DNA of 46,934 nucleotides from NCBI RefSeq assembly GCF_001438695.1, contig NZ_JQBH01000010.1, forward strand, positions 3,074 through 50,007. The letters run 5' to 3'. Positions 30,902 to 40,330 of this stretch are shown piece after piece. Numbering within the stretch: position 1 is the stretch's first letter; every line of letters starts with the position of its first letter. The notes beneath the pieces are model-generated. The model did not search any database. It saw only the letters and a program-made list of their open reading frames with translations, and was not told the DNA's origin. This stretch comes from Fructobacillus fructosus KCTC 3544. GTDB lineage: Bacteria; Bacillota; Bacilli; Lactobacillales; Lactobacillaceae. A program made the translations under genes and the position numbers.

Positions 30902-32120
30902 TTTTTCGTATTTCTCCTAAAATTTTTTTAGCATGATTTTGATCAACTGCACCCTCGGCTGCCAATCCATTGGCCACTTTCAGGACTTCATCACCAACGG
31001 CACCCACCTGGACAGCGAGTGTTCGCGCCTGCATTCGCATATGTCCTGCCTGAATGCCAGGACCAGACACCGCCTTTAAGGCAGCCAAATTATTGGCTAA
31101 ACCAGTGGCCACGATGACTTTCTTCAGTGCATCTAGGGAAGGCGCTCCCAGCAATTCCAAGTTCCTTTGGGCCATCGGCATGGCTGCAATGGCGCCACCC
31201 AAACGACCAATGTTGACCGGCATCGTTAAGGAGCCCAGTAGGAACTTGCCAGTATCATCTAATTTCCAAGTTGACAACGACTGGTACCGTCCCGTACTTC
31301 CCGCATAAGCGTGGCCAGCTGCTTCCACCGCACGGTAATCATTACCGGTGGCCAAGACAACAGCGGACAAGCCGTTGAAGATGCCTTTATTTTCAGTAAC
31401 CGCTCGGTCTGGATCGACTTTTCCAAAAGCCGATAATGACTCAATGGCTTTGGCAGCCGCTAAACCGCCTACCAGCGCCACTGGCATGTGGGCCGTTACG
31501 GTCACCAAGGCGTCATGACCGGCATTTGTTAAAATAGCCGCAACAATGTTCTTGTTAAACGGCTGAAAAACAGCTTTAACGGCTTCTAGAATCGTGTTAA
31601 CGGCGTTAGCGCCCATTGCTTCACCAGTTTGGACGGTTAGGTCGAGCGACGCCCTTCGTCCTGCTAGCGGTCGAATCTGGACATCTTTGAGGCCATCGCC
31701 TCGTTCAACCATGGAAGGCTTAGCCAGCTTAGCAGCTTCAAAAATGGCTTCTCGCTGTTCAGAAACGTAGGCTGACAACTCATCAATCGCCACATCTTGA
31801 AAAAGAATTTGACCTCCGAGAAGGGATTGGCTTGTTTGGTGACTTTGAAAGCCACCTGCTTGGCCGACCAAACGAGCCCCATTGTTAGCCGCAGCGACAA
31901 CAGAAGGTTCCTCCGTGACCATGGGAACCTGATAGGAGCGACCATCGACCACTAGATGGCGTAAAAGTCCTTCCGGTAACGTAAAATCAGCAAAGTAATT
32001 TTCAATCAGGTTGGGCATTTCATCGGATTGTCGCTCCCGGTAAAAAGCCGTTAAAGATGGAGTCAAGCCCATGGCTTCGAGCCGTTCTCGTGCTGACAGT
32101 TGGTAAAACTTCTTTGTCAT
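30891..32120 (-). CDS. mvaA: hydroxymethylglutaryl-CoA reductase, class II
   Basis: Makes mevalonate for isoprenoid synthesis in Gram-positive cocci and lactobacilli. 409 aa. Class II features: SMVERGDGLKDVQIRPL, GEAMGANAVNTILEAV, TENKGIFNGLSAVVLATGNDYRAVEAAGHAYA (catalytic Lys and Asp region), MPVNIGRLGG and the C-terminal catalytic His in QAGHMRMQAR. It starts inside the last codons of ppx (4-nt overlap). Confidence 0.95.
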   Translation of the reverse strand: MTKKFYQLSARERLEAMGLTPSLTAFYRERQSDEMPNLIENYFADFTLPEGLLRHLVVDGRSYQVPMVTEEPSVVAAANNGARLVGQAGGFQSHQTSQSLLGGQILFQDVAIDELSAYVSEQREAIFEAAKLAKPSMVERGDGLKDVQIRPLAGRRASLDLTVQTGEAMGANAVNTILEAVKAVFQPFNKNIVAAILTNAGHDALVTVTAHMPVALVGGLAAAKAIESLSAFGKVDPDRAVTENKGIFNGLSAVVLATGNDYRAVEAAGHAYAGSTGRYQSLSTWKLDDTGKFLLGSLTMPVNIGRLGGAIAAMPMAQRNLELLGAPSLDALKKVIVATGLANNLAALKAVSGPGIQAGHMRMQARTLAVQVGAVGDEVLKVANGLAAEGAVDQNHAKKILGEIRKNDA

Positions 32121-33061
32121 GAGTGGCCAAATTCCTCTTTCATTAATTCATAAATCAAACCTTCGCGCACACCCGATTCAGAAAAAATTACCCGTGGTGC
32201 CTGTAGGGCGCGGACCAGATTGAGCACGAGCAACAAGCCGGAAACAATGATATCTGCCCGGTTTTTCTCCAGCCCAGCTAAGTGTTCCCGCTGCGCGCGA
32301 GACATTTCAGCAATTTCTGCAAAGATTTCTTCTACGTGGGCACTGGTTAAATAAAGGCCATGCAAGGTCGGTTGGTTCTGCTTGGTCCAGCCCTTCTTTT
32401 CCGCCATTTTTGCCAGTGAACGGTTGGCCCCACCTAGCAAAATAATTGGTTGACCCTGATTTTGTCTAATGAAGGGAAGACCTTGGTAGGCGGATTGAAT
32501 CTTTTGACAAGCCGCCTTAATTTGTGACTTTTCCACCGTATCCGCCAACTGATACTTTTCCGATAAATTAACGGCACCAAAGGGTAGGGATAACTCCACT
32601 TCTGCCACTTGATGGTGAAAAGGAATTAACTCAACCGAAGCCCCTCCGGTATCCAGTATAACGGCTGAATGCACCTTGGGGAGAGAAGCAATGACTCCTA
32701 AAAAGTCATAATGAGCCTCTTCTTCACCCGTTAAAACGCGCAGCTGTAATCCAATCGCTTGCTTGACCCGAGCTAAAAATTCAGACTGATTTTTGGCTGT
32801 ACGAACCGCAGCAGTTGTAATGCCATAAACAGCATCAACCGAAAAATTCTGCAAAGAAGCCATGTAGGTCTTTAATACCGTGATTGTTTTTTCCATTGGC
32901 TCTTCTTGTAAAAGAAGACTATCCCCCATCCCCTGTGAAAGACGAGTGTCTTCTTTCACACGATAGAGTTCTTCATACGAGCCGTCTTCTTTTATTTTTT
33001 CAACAACTAGTCGTGCTGAGTTGCTGCCCAAATCGATAATGGCGATGTTTTTCTCTTGCAT
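32117..33061 (-). CDS. ppx: Ppx/GppA-family phosphatase
   Basis: Exopolyphosphatase or guanosine pentaphosphatase family of the actin-like ATPase fold. 314 aa: AIIDLGSNSARLVVEKI (phosphate 1 loop), TAAVRTAKN, GEEEAHYDFLGV, ILDTGGASVELI (phosphate 2), LLGGANRSLA. Only the two N-terminal domains of long enzymes are present, the usual short form. Polyphosphate and (p)ppGpp cannot be separated as substrate. First gene of the operon. Confidence 0.9.
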   Translation of the reverse strand: MQEKNIAIIDLGSNSARLVVEKIKEDGSYEELYRVKEDTRLSQGMGDSLLLQEEPMEKTITVLKTYMASLQNFSVDAVYGITTAAVRTAKNQSEFLARVKQAIGLQLRVLTGEEEAHYDFLGVIASLPKVHSAVILDTGGASVELIPFHHQVAEVELSLPFGAVNLSEKYQLADTVEKSQIKAACQKIQSAYQGLPFIRQNQGQPIILLGGANRSLAKMAEKKGWTKQNQPTLHGLYLTSAHVEEIFAEIAEMSRAQREHLAGLEKNRADIIVSGLLLVLNLVRALQAPRVIFSESGVREGLIYELMKEEFGHS

Positions 33062-33114
33062 AATGGCCCCATTTAGTGATTATTGTCCAGTATAACACAG
33101 CCATTTCCTCCAAA

Positions 33115-33144
33115 GAAAAAAGCATTAGACGACTGTCTAATGCT
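33115..33144 (-). terminator. terminator of the LCP gene
   Basis: AGCATTAGAC (33121-33130) pairs with GTCTAATGCT (33135-33144). The LCP gene stops at 33152 and transcription runs into TTTTTT (33115-33120). Confidence 0.85.
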
Positions 33145-33151
33145 TTTTATT

Positions 33152-34315
33152 CTATTGTTCTAACGTCTCGCCGATTTGTGACAAATACGTATTTGCAATA
33201 CTTGTTCCTGAGGATGGTACGTCACCACCAAACTGTGTTCCGGTTTCTTTTTCAGAAAGTCCAAGCTGCTTTCGTAGCTTGTTCGTAACACGTTGCTTTT
33301 CAGAGTTCGTTACCGCTTGGTAAGAAACCCCATCGTACATGACACCGGTTCCCTGCATGTGATCAGAATCTTGGTTCTTAGCTGCGTTTCGGTAGTTTTG
33401 AGCAATCTTCAAGATATTGTTGAATGACAAATCTGTCTGTGCATACTTCGACAAAGACTTGATGAAGGAAGCGTTCAAAAGCGTCTCTGCATTCACAGAT
33501 TTCTTAATCAACGCCTGCAAAACGAGTCGTTGCCGTTGCTGACGTCCATAGTCTCCCTGTGGATCATCATAACGCATTCTTGAAAAGGCCAAAGCCGCTT
33601 CCCCAGTCAACTTCGTCTTAGATGATGTCCAAGTAGCTCCGTTATCATCGGAATACTCCCACTTCGTGGAACCCTTATGGAAACGATACAGGTCAGGACC
33701 GTAATCGTGGGCGGTATCTTGGCTATACTGGAAGTCCATTGGTGATTTAACGGAAACACCACCAACCTTATCGACCAATGTCGTCAACCCCTTCATGTTA
33801 ACCAATGCATAAGAGTCGATTGGAACATTCAGGTAATTCTGCACGGCTTTCATAGTTGCTCCCACGCCACCGTAAGCATATGCAGCATTCAACTTCTGAG
33901 GGAAGGAATCTTCATAACCGGGAATGGCCGTCATAATATCACGAGGGATCGACATCATCGTGACTTTATCAGTCTTGGGATTAATCGTCACCAGCATCAT
34001 GGAATCCGTGAGACCTTCTCGATCGTTACGGTTCAACTCCCCAACGTCGGTTCCCATAACCAAAACTGAAAAAGGCTTACCCCGGGCAATTAAATTCGAA
34101 ACATTGCGAGTCTTTGAGATCTTGGCAGACTTTTGGATATCATCGATTGACCCCTTGTACTGGGCATAGAGATAGGTTCCCCATCCAGCAACCGCCAATA
34201 GAATAATCGTCAGAATGGAAAGAATCCACTTCCGAATACGGCTCCGCTTCTTTCGCTTTTGGCGGACACCGTCATACCGAACTTTCCGGGATAATTGATC
34301 TGGATCTTGTTGCAT
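33152..34315 (-). CDS. LytR-CpsA-Psr family wall-glycopolymer ligase
   Basis: Attaches teichoic acids or polysaccharides to peptidoglycan outside the membrane. 387 aa: basic cytoplasmic tail (RQKRKKRSRIRKW), one membrane helix (about 30-52), then the LCP domain: FSVLVMGTDVGE, RNDREGLTDSMMLVTINPKTDKVTMMSIPRDIMTAIPG, KLNAAYAYGG, FSRMRYDDPQGDYGRQQRQR, where the Arg and Asp residues bind the pyrophosphate lipid. Tail of about 60 polar residues rich in Gly/Ser/Thr. Confidence 0.95.
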   Translation of the reverse strand: MQQDPDQLSRKVRYDGVRQKRKKRSRIRKWILSILTIILLAVAGWGTYLYAQYKGSIDDIQKSAKISKTRNVSNLIARGKPFSVLVMGTDVGELNRNDREGLTDSMMLVTINPKTDKVTMMSIPRDIMTAIPGYEDSFPQKLNAAYAYGGVGATMKAVQNYLNVPIDSYALVNMKGLTTLVDKVGGVSVKSPMDFQYSQDTAHDYGPDLYRFHKGSTKWEYSDDNGATWTSSKTKLTGEAALAFSRMRYDDPQGDYGRQQRQRLVLQALIKKSVNAETLLNASFIKSLSKYAQTDLSFNNILKIAQNYRNAAKNQDSDHMQGTGVMYDGVSYQAVTNSEKQRVTNKLRKQLGLSEKETGTQFGGDVPSSGTSIANTYLSQIGETLEQ

Positions 34316-34460
34316 ATGAATGATCTTCGCTTTCTACCGATTTTTAAAATTATCACTTAACTTTTATTATTCTATCACATAGCATGTTAAACAGGCGTTA
34401 AAAGCAGGCGAATTAAGACATCTTAGGAAAAGCTTTATATTTGTTTTTGAGTAAACAAAA

Positions 34461-34485
34461 AACGACCAGGCAACGCCTAGTCGTT
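34461..34485 (-). terminator. terminator of the LysM-CAP gene
   Basis: AACGACCAGGC (34461-34471) pairs with GCCTAGTCGTT (34475-34485); on the minus strand TTTTTTG follows. The gap 34316-34505 holds nothing else I can identify. Confidence 0.85.
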
Positions 34486-34505
34486 TTGAAAAAATTAAAT
34501 TTAAA

Positions 34506-35267
34506 TTAGCCAGCGATACCAACAATCGTGCCGTCAACGATACCGAAACCAACCTTTGTGAATGAAGCATTCATCAACCAGTTACGGTGTGCAGGTGCGG
34601 CAACCATGCCAGTTTCGTTGTACCAAGCATCAACAACTGATGAAGGTGACCAATCGATGGCAACAACTTCAGGACCAGCAACTTGTTGGAAGTGTCCAGT
34701 TGGCAATCCACCGTTTGCTACAGCGTTAGCTGCACGTGAAGCAGCCGTTGCGGCCAATGAAGCATCGTATGAAACAGGTGCCAAACCGGCAGCTGCACGC
34801 TTTGCGTTCATTGCGTTGATAATTGTTTGAACTGAACCATCAGCACCAGCTGAGTAAGTCGTGTTTGAAACGGCAGCAGTCGTTGCAGCAGCAGCTTGTG
34901 TGTTCGTGTTCGTCGTTGCTTGTGTGTTAGCAGTTGCGGCTGAATCATCAGTCGTTGAAGCCGTCACGTTTTCATCAGCGGCAGCAGCAACTGAAGCAGT
35001 GGCAGCAGTTGCCGTTGCAGAAGTTGTAGCGGCAGCAGCAACACCGTCAGTTGTGATTGTGTCACCAGCGATGATCAAGTCAGCGTTGGCGATGTTGTTC
35101 TTAGCAACCAATTCTTCAACAGTTGTGTTGTTATCTTCAGCGATTTGTGACAGTGTGTCACCGGCCTTGATTGTGACGTCGTTGGCAGAAGCGTGAGCAC
35201 CTGCTGCAGCAAAAGCAGTAGCAGAAGCTAATGTGGCCAAGATTGTCTTAGTAACGTTATTCTTCAT
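34506..35267 (-). CDS. secreted LysM and CAP-domain protein
   Basis: 253 aa. Signal peptide (1-28, cleaved near AHASA), one LysM domain (about 29-73: VTIKAGDTLSQIAEDNNTTVEELVAKNN...IIAGDTI) that binds peptidoglycan, a 75-residue Ala/Thr/Ser/Asn linker, and a C-terminal CAP/SCP-like domain (about 145-253: INAMNAKRAAAGLAPVSYD, GHFQQVAGPEVVAI, AHRNWLMNASFTKVGFGI). Common in Leuconostocaceae as abundant wall proteins. CAP function in bacteria is unclear. Confidence 0.9.
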   Translation of the reverse strand: MKNNVTKTILATLASATAFAAAGAHASANDVTIKAGDTLSQIAEDNNTTVEELVAKNNIANADLIIAGDTITTDGVAAAATTSATATAATASVAAAADENVTASTTDDSAATANTQATTNTNTQAAAATTAAVSNTTYSAGADGSVQTIINAMNAKRAAAGLAPVSYDASLAATAASRAANAVANGGLPTGHFQQVAGPEVVAIDWSPSSVVDAWYNETGMVAAPAHRNWLMNASFTKVGFGIVDGTIVGIAG

Positions 35268-35424
35268 GAGAGACTCTCCAATTATGTTCTACTTATTTTT
35301 TATTGATAGTGGGTACAACTCAGTGGCTGTACTCAATCGATATGCCTATTGTAAGATAACAGCATTACTGCATAACATCCCATAGGTTACGTTCATATTA
35401 CAATAAATCAACTCTTTTTGCAAA

Positions 35425-36393
35425 TCAAAATTCCAATAAGAGTGATCCGTATGTGAAACCAGCGCCAAATCCAGTTAACACCACCTTCTTTCCAGTCAGG
35501 TCAACTTGGCTGTTCAACTGGTCAAAGGCCATGGCAATCCCTGCTGAAGAAGCATTGCCATATTCTTCTAGGTTCGTAATGAATTTATCCATACTCTGAC
35601 CGAGACTAGCAGCCACTTTTTCGATCATCCGTAAGTTGGCTTGGTGCAAGACAAAGTAATCAACGTCATCAACGGTTAGGTTCTTCCCCTTCAAAAAGTC
35701 TTGAATGTGGTTCGGAATCTTTGTCGTGACTTCGTTATAAACCGTCCGACCCTCCTGAGCAAAAGCATCAATGGTCGGGTAGTTCTCAGCTGATAATTTC
35801 GTCAAAGGCGCAATGCGTCCAGAGTGTACCACTTCGGCATCCCCAATGGTGTGCATTTCCTCAGCAGTTAAAACGCCGACCTCGCTAGGCGCCAAAACAG
35901 CCGCACCGGCTCCATCACCGAAGAAAACGGTCGATGTTCGGTCCGAAAAGTCCATCATCTTGGAGTTTACCTCAGCGGCAATAACCAAGCCGTATTGGTA
36001 CGCCCCGCTTTTAATGAATTTATCTGCGGTTGACAAGCCAAAGACAAAGCCCGCACAGGCCGTTGATAAATCAAAGCCCCAGGCTTTATCAGCGCCCAAA
36101 TTGCGTTGAACCAACGCTGCTGTCGAAGGAGCTAATCCATCTGGTGTAAAAGTCGTCACAATAATGAAGCCTAATTCCTTGGCTGAAATACCTGCCCGTT
36201 CTAACGCAATCTCTGCCGCCTTAGTTGCCAGGTCTGATGTATTTTCACCCCGAAGCGAAACACGGCGTGAGCGAATCCCCGTATGGGAAACAATCCATTC
36301 ATCACTCGTGTCCACGACTTTGGCTAAATCATCATTGGTCACAATATCTTTTGGCACATAGTGGCCGGTGGCCAAAATCTTACTTCCAATCAT
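35425..36393 (-). CDS. second 3-oxoacyl-ACP synthase III (FabH paralog)
   Basis: About 322 aa from ATG 36393 (6 nt after TAGGA; the ATG two codons earlier is too close). Full triad: DLSTACAGFVFGL (Cys), LHQANLRMIE (His), YGNASSAGIA (Asn), C-terminal FGAGFTYGSLLLEF. It clearly differs from the operon FabH (11754), so it is an old paralog. It lies outside the FabT-controlled operon and so may escape its control; a different primer specificity is possible. Confidence 0.9.
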   Translation of the reverse strand: MIGSKILATGHYVPKDIVTNDDLAKVVDTSDEWIVSHTGIRSRRVSLRGENTSDLATKAAEIALERAGISAKELGFIIVTTFTPDGLAPSTAALVQRNLGADKAWGFDLSTACAGFVFGLSTADKFIKSGAYQYGLVIAAEVNSKMMDFSDRTSTVFFGDGAGAAVLAPSEVGVLTAEEMHTIGDAEVVHSGRIAPLTKLSAENYPTIDAFAQEGRTVYNEVTTKIPNHIQDFLKGKNLTVDDVDYFVLHQANLRMIEKVAASLGQSMDKFITNLEEYGNASSAGIAMAFDQLNSQVDLTGKKVVLTGFGAGFTYGSLLLEF

Positions 36394-36412
36394 AATCATT
36401 CCTATACTAAGT

Positions 36413-36441
36413 TGGAGCTTCCTTTTTTACTTCAAAAAGGG
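36413..36441 (-). promoter_or_regulatory. hairpin in the leader of the second fabH
   Basis: GAGC-TT-CCTTTTT and AAAAAGG-GCTC form a stem of 11 pairs just upstream of the start, flanked by direct repeats CTATACTAA. It lies close to the ribosome site and may affect translation. Not a terminator. Confidence 0.35.
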
Positions 36442-36479
36442 CTCACTGTAAGTGTAGCGAGTCTATACTAAATTAACAT

Positions 36480-36512
36480 AAAAACCCCACCATCATTTCG
36501 ATGAGGGAGCTA
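36480..36512 (-). terminator. terminator of valS
   Basis: On the minus strand CCCTCATC and GATGGTGGGG form an imperfect stem with a GAAAT loop, followed by TTTTTATG. It is 25 nt after the valS stop. Confidence 0.65.
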
Positions 36513-36535
36513 ACTATGCTTATTATAGGTGTTCT

Positions 36536-39214
36536 TTAGGCCTTCTTCAAGTCGTCGAGACGCTTCTTCGTGGCAGCGGCCTTTTCTTGCCAGTCCGCCA
36601 ACTTTTCCTTCTCCTTGGCTACAACGGCTTCCGGAGCAGAAGAAACGAACTTTTCATTGGCAAGTTTTCCTTGACCACGCTTGACTTCCTTATCAAACTT
36701 GGCCAATTCGCCTTCCAAACGCTCGATTTCGGCATCGATGTCAATCAATCCGGCAAGCGGTACGTAGACTTCAGCACCCGTAATCACCTGTGACATGGCC
36801 AAATCAGGAACATCAACGTCTTCTGCAATCGTCAATGACTTTGGCTTTACAAAGCGCTGGATGTAATCGGCGTTGTCGTTGAAAATCGTAACCAAATGGT
36901 CATCTTTTACCTTAATCAACACGTCGATTTCCTTGGACATCGGCGCCTTCGCTTCGGCACGAATCGTCCGGACCGCCACAATCAAATCTTGCAAAGACTT
37001 GAAGGAAGCAGCGGCTTCGTCGTTTTCCAATTCTTTCTTATAAACTGGGTAAGCTTGGATGCCTAAGTGGGCATCCTTACCAGCCTGTTCTGGCATTTCC
37101 TGCCAGATGGCTTCAGCCATGAATGGCATGATTGGTTGGAGGAGACGCAGGGTTTGGTCCAAGACATAGGCCAAGGTTTCTTGAACGGCCGTCTTGTCAC
37201 CATCCCCGTTCAACGATTCCTTCGTCATTTCGATGTACCAGTCGGCAAAGTCAGACCAGATGAAGTTGTACAGATCACGACCCGCTTCACCAAATTCGAA
37301 CTTATCGAAGTTTTCTGTAACTTCCTTGACCGTTTTGTTCAAACGATCCAGAATCCACTTGTCCGCAAGAGACAACTTGTCTTCATCGGGAATGCGCGCC
37401 ACTGTATCGTCTTCCAAGTTCATAATAACGTAGCGGGAAGCGTTCCAGATCTTGTTGATGAAGTTCCAGGCGGCGTCCATCTTTTCGTAAGTAAAGCGGA
37501 CGTCTTGACCAGGCGTTGATCCCGTCGCCAAGAACCAACGCAAGGCATCGGCACCGTACTTTTCGATGACGTCCATTGGATCAACACCGTTTCCGAGTGA
37601 TTTGGACATCTTGCGGCCTTCCCCATCACGAATCAAACCGTGAATCAACACGTTCTTGAATGGTCGCTCACCAGTGAATTCTTTTCCTTGGAACATCATT
37701 CGAGCAACCCAGAAGAAGATGATGTCATAACCCGTAACCAAGGTATTTGTTGGGTAGTAGCGAGCAAAGTCTTCGTCCAAGTTGTTTGGCCAACCCATCG
37801 TTGAAAATGGCCAAAGAGCAGAGGAGAACCAAGTATCCAAAACGTCTGGATCACGTTCCCAATCATCCCCCGGCGCCTTTTCACCAACGTAGATTTCTTC
37901 TTGATCCGTCCCCTTGTTCTTGTACCAGGCAGGAATTTGGTGTCCCCACCAGAGCTGACGTGAGATAACCCAGTCACGGATGTTTTCCATCCAACGGGTG
38001 AAGGTATCTTCAAAACGACCTGGGACGAAGTTGACTTTTTCGTCAGCGTTTTCTTGCATCGCTAGGATTTGCTTAGCCAATGGCTCCATCTTAACGAACC
38101 ACTGCGTTGACAAGCGTGATTCGATAGCAACACCAGTACGTTCTGAATGACCAACGGAGTGCGTGTATGGCTCAATCTTCAACATGTCACCGGCGGCTTC
38201 CATGTCGGCCACCATGGCCTTACGAGCTTCGAAGCGATCCAAGCCCTCGTACTTACCGGCATTGGCATTCATGTGAGCGTCTTCGGTCATCGTGTTGATG
38301 CGTTCCAAGTTATGACGGTTACCAACTTGGAAATCGTTTGGATCGTGGGCTGGCGTAATCTTCACCATTCCCGTTCCAAAGTCCTTTTCAACGTATTCGT
38401 CGGCGATGATTGGAATTTCGCGACCGACGAGCGGAACCTTAACCGTCTTTCCAATGATGTCTTTGTAACGTTCATCCGTTGGGTTGACGGCAACGGCAAC
38501 GTCACCAAAGATTGTTTCAGGACGAGTTGTGGCAATCTCGATGTAGTCCTTGCCATCCAAAGTCGTCCCATCCGTGAATGGGTACTTAACGTGGTAAAAG
38601 GCCCCTTCGTCATCTTGATAAATGACTTCGATATCAGACAAAGCTGTTCGAGCCTGTGGATCCCAGTTAATGATGTATTCACCACGGTAGATTAGACCCT
38701 TGTTGTAAAGGTCGATGAAGACTTTGTTAACCGCTTCATTCAACCCCTTATCCAAGGTAAAACGTTCGCGGGAATAATCCAGGGCCAAGCCCATCTTTCC
38801 CCACTGCTTTTTGATTGTTGAAGCGTATTCGTTCTTCCAATCCCAGACCTGTTCGATGAACTTTTCACGACCAAGATCGTAACGGGAGATGCCTTCGGCA
38901 CGCAAGCGTTGTTCCACTTTGGCCTGTGTGGCGATACCGGCATGGTCCATTCCTGGCAACCAGAGCGTATCAAAGCCTTGCATCCGCTTTTGACGAATCA
39001 ACATATCTTGCAAAGTCGTGTCCCAGGCATGACCCAAGTGCAACTTTCCCGTCACGTTTGGTGGCGGAATCACGACAGAATAAGGTTCTGGTTCGTTTCC
39101 CTGAATCGCCTTGTTCGCTTCGGGAGCGAACAGCTTGTTGTCCAACCAATCTTGGTAGCGACCCGCTTCGACCGCGGTTGGATCATACTTGGTTGACATG
39201 TTTACATCACGCAT
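36536..39214 (-). CDS. valS: valyl-tRNA synthetase
   Basis: 892 aa class I synthetase. HIGH in [18 protein letters not shown], editing domain ([17 protein letters not shown]), KMSKS in [14 protein letters not shown], anticodon-binding domain, and a C-terminal coiled-coil arm ([26 protein letters not shown]...). ATG 39214 has GAGG at 8 nt; an internal ATG five codons on lacks one. No cysteine in the whole protein. Controlled by the T-box just upstream. Confidence 0.97.
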   Translation of the reverse strand: MRDVNMSTKYDPTAVEAGRYQDWLDNKLFAPEANKAIQGNEPEPYSVVIPPPNVTGKLHLGHAWDTTLQDMLIRQKRMQGFDTLWLPGMDHAGIATQAKVEQRLRAEGISRYDLGREKFIEQVWDWKNEYASTIKKQWGKMGLALDYSRERFTLDKGLNEAVNKVFIDLYNKGLIYRGEYIINWDPQARTALSDIEVIYQDDEGAFYHVKYPFTDGTTLDGKDYIEIATTRPETIFGDVAVAVNPTDERYKDIIGKTVKVPLVGREIPIIADEYVEKDFGTGMVKITPAHDPNDFQVGNRHNLERINTMTEDAHMNANAGKYEGLDRFEARKAMVADMEAAGDMLKIEPYTHSVGHSERTGVAIESRLSTQWFVKMEPLAKQILAMQENADEKVNFVPGRFEDTFTRWMENIRDWVISRQLWWGHQIPAWYKNKGTDQEEIYVGEKAPGDDWERDPDVLDTWFSSALWPFSTMGWPNNLDEDFARYYPTNTLVTGYDIIFFWVARMMFQGKEFTGERPFKNVLIHGLIRDGEGRKMSKSLGNGVDPMDVIEKYGADALRWFLATGSTPGQDVRFTYEKMDAAWNFINKIWNASRYVIMNLEDDTVARIPDEDKLSLADKWILDRLNKTVKEVTENFDKFEFGEAGRDLYNFIWSDFADWYIEMTKESLNGDGDKTAVQETLAYVLDQTLRLLQPIMPFMAEAIWQEMPEQAGKDAHLGIQAYPVYKKELENDEAAASFKSLQDLIVAVRTIRAEAKAPMSKEIDVLIKVKDDHLVTIFNDNADYIQRFVKPKSLTIAEDVDVPDLAMSQVITGAEVYVPLAGLIDIDAEIERLEGELAKFDKEVKRGQGKLANEKFVSSAPEAVVAKEKEKLADWQEKAAATKKRLDDLKKA

Positions 39215-39263
39215 CGACTGTCCTCACTTTACTTTACAAAATGGCTTTTTTTAAGATGATATT

Positions 39264-39459
39264 AAAAAAGCGTCCTAATCAAAAGATTAGGACGCTTGCA
39301 CGTGGTACCACCTAAATTGCGTTTTCCTAGCAAAAGCCAGAAAAACACCACTTCATTCAAATTAATTATTTACCCTTAGCAACCTTCCGCATTAACTCGC
39401 CCGTTTTCCAGCAACCAACGGTTCTCTATATCAGTAGCGCTTGCGTACTCCTCTAAGTT
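39264..39459 (-). promoter_or_regulatory. T-box riboswitch (valine) of valS
   Basis: The leader senses uncharged tRNA-Val. T-box core GGTGGTACCACG (39301-39312, minus); the UGGU reads the tRNA end with discriminator A. Terminator AAGCGTCCTAATC 39268-39280 / GATTAGGACGCTT 39285-39297, 13 bp, followed by TTTTTT. Upstream the leader has AGAGGAGTACGC, typical of Stem I. I could not place the specifier codon with certainty; valine is inferred from valS. Confidence 0.92.
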
Positions 39460-39465
39460 CTCTTT

Positions 39466-39494
39466 AGTGTACAAAGTCTTTTGGGGTTAGTCAA
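39466..39494 (-). promoter_or_regulatory. promoter of the valS T-box leader
   Basis: TTGACT (39489-39494) and TACACT (39466-39471) with a 17-nt spacer on the minus strand; start near 39459. Confidence 0.8.
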
Positions 39495-39508
39495 GCCTTT
39501 CTTAATCC

Positions 39509-40222
39509 TCAAGACTGACTATTCCCAGCTTGTTCTTCATAGGTTGACTGGTATTGGTCAATTTGCTCTTTCAAAACGCCAATTTGTTCAGTATTGACTT
39601 TCAAAACCGGTAATTCCTTCGGATGGTCATTGTTCTCTGTATAAAGCCCATAAGCATTTCCGGACACCGTCTGCCCTGGGGCTAGCTTCCAACAAAGGTA
39701 GCGGTACTTACCGGACTGGCCGAGGATGACATCTCCCTTCTTTTGCAATTTGTTACTAATCAATTGATCATCTTTTAATTGACCAGCACCATTTTCAAAA
39801 TACTTCACGCTGGAAGTCCAGGCCGTGGCCGTGATGTCATCGGTGGCAAGGCCCGTCATGTTACGACTATCTGTATTCTTAAAGCCCGTATCAAAGGCCC
39901 CATTGGGCGCTGATGCAACGACGTACAGGTTCGATTTAGTCGTGTTCTTTAGTTGCAACTTGATTTTCACAACACTTCGACTATGGAAAGCCTTGTAATC
40001 CGTTTTTTTAAGGGACAAAACGTTGATTTTTAACCCCTTAATAGTGCCAGACTGCCCCGAAGTTAGGGCGAGTATACCATTACTTGTTGACGAGCGAACA
40101 CTACTTACCGTCTCCTGCTTTTGGTCATTCTTATTCAACTGGTGTTTTTGCCAGACGAACGTCCCGGATAGCCCAGCCACGAGCAGAACAACCACTAGCC
40201 AAATCCACTTTGTTCGTTTCAT
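39509..40222 (-). CDS. membrane-anchored protein with an Ig-like (DUF4352-type) domain
   Basis: 237 aa. N-terminal membrane segment (about 6-24) with basic start, polar linker, then a beta-rich extracellular domain: IKGLKINVLSLKKTDYKAFHSRSVVKIKLQLKNTTKSNLYV resembles the DUF4352/telokin-like fold found in surface lipoproteins. No lipobox cysteine. Function unknown. It has its own promoter (TATAAT at 40256-40261) after the upstream terminator. Confidence 0.65.
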   Translation of the reverse strand: MKRTKWIWLVVVLLVAGLSGTFVWQKHQLNKNDQKQETVSSVRSSTSNGILALTSGQSGTIKGLKINVLSLKKTDYKAFHSRSVVKIKLQLKNTTKSNLYVVASAPNGAFDTGFKNTDSRNMTGLATDDITATAWTSSVKYFENGAGQLKDDQLISNKLQKKGDVILGQSGKYRYLCWKLAPGQTVSGNAYGLYTENNDHPKELPVLKVNTEQIGVLKEQIDQYQSTYEEQAGNSQS

Positions 40223-40286
40223 CTTTCAACCTGATTTCTTTCCTTAATGTCCCCCATTATACGCTTCTTTTAAATTAGAATAAAAA

Positions 40287-40309
40287 AGCAGACGATCAAA
40301 TCGTCTGCT
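40287..40309 (-). terminator. terminator of the 40331-41290 gene pair
   Basis: AGCAGACGAT (40287-40296) pairs with ATCGTCTGCT (40300-40309), followed on the minus strand by TTTTTTATT. Confidence 0.85.
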
Positions 40310-40330
40310 TTCCACCTAATCTTGACCATC

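Noticed and set aside
34861-35196. Ala/Val-rich 111-codon frame on the plus strand
   Set aside because: Antisense shadow of the Ala/Thr linker of the LysM-CAP gene.
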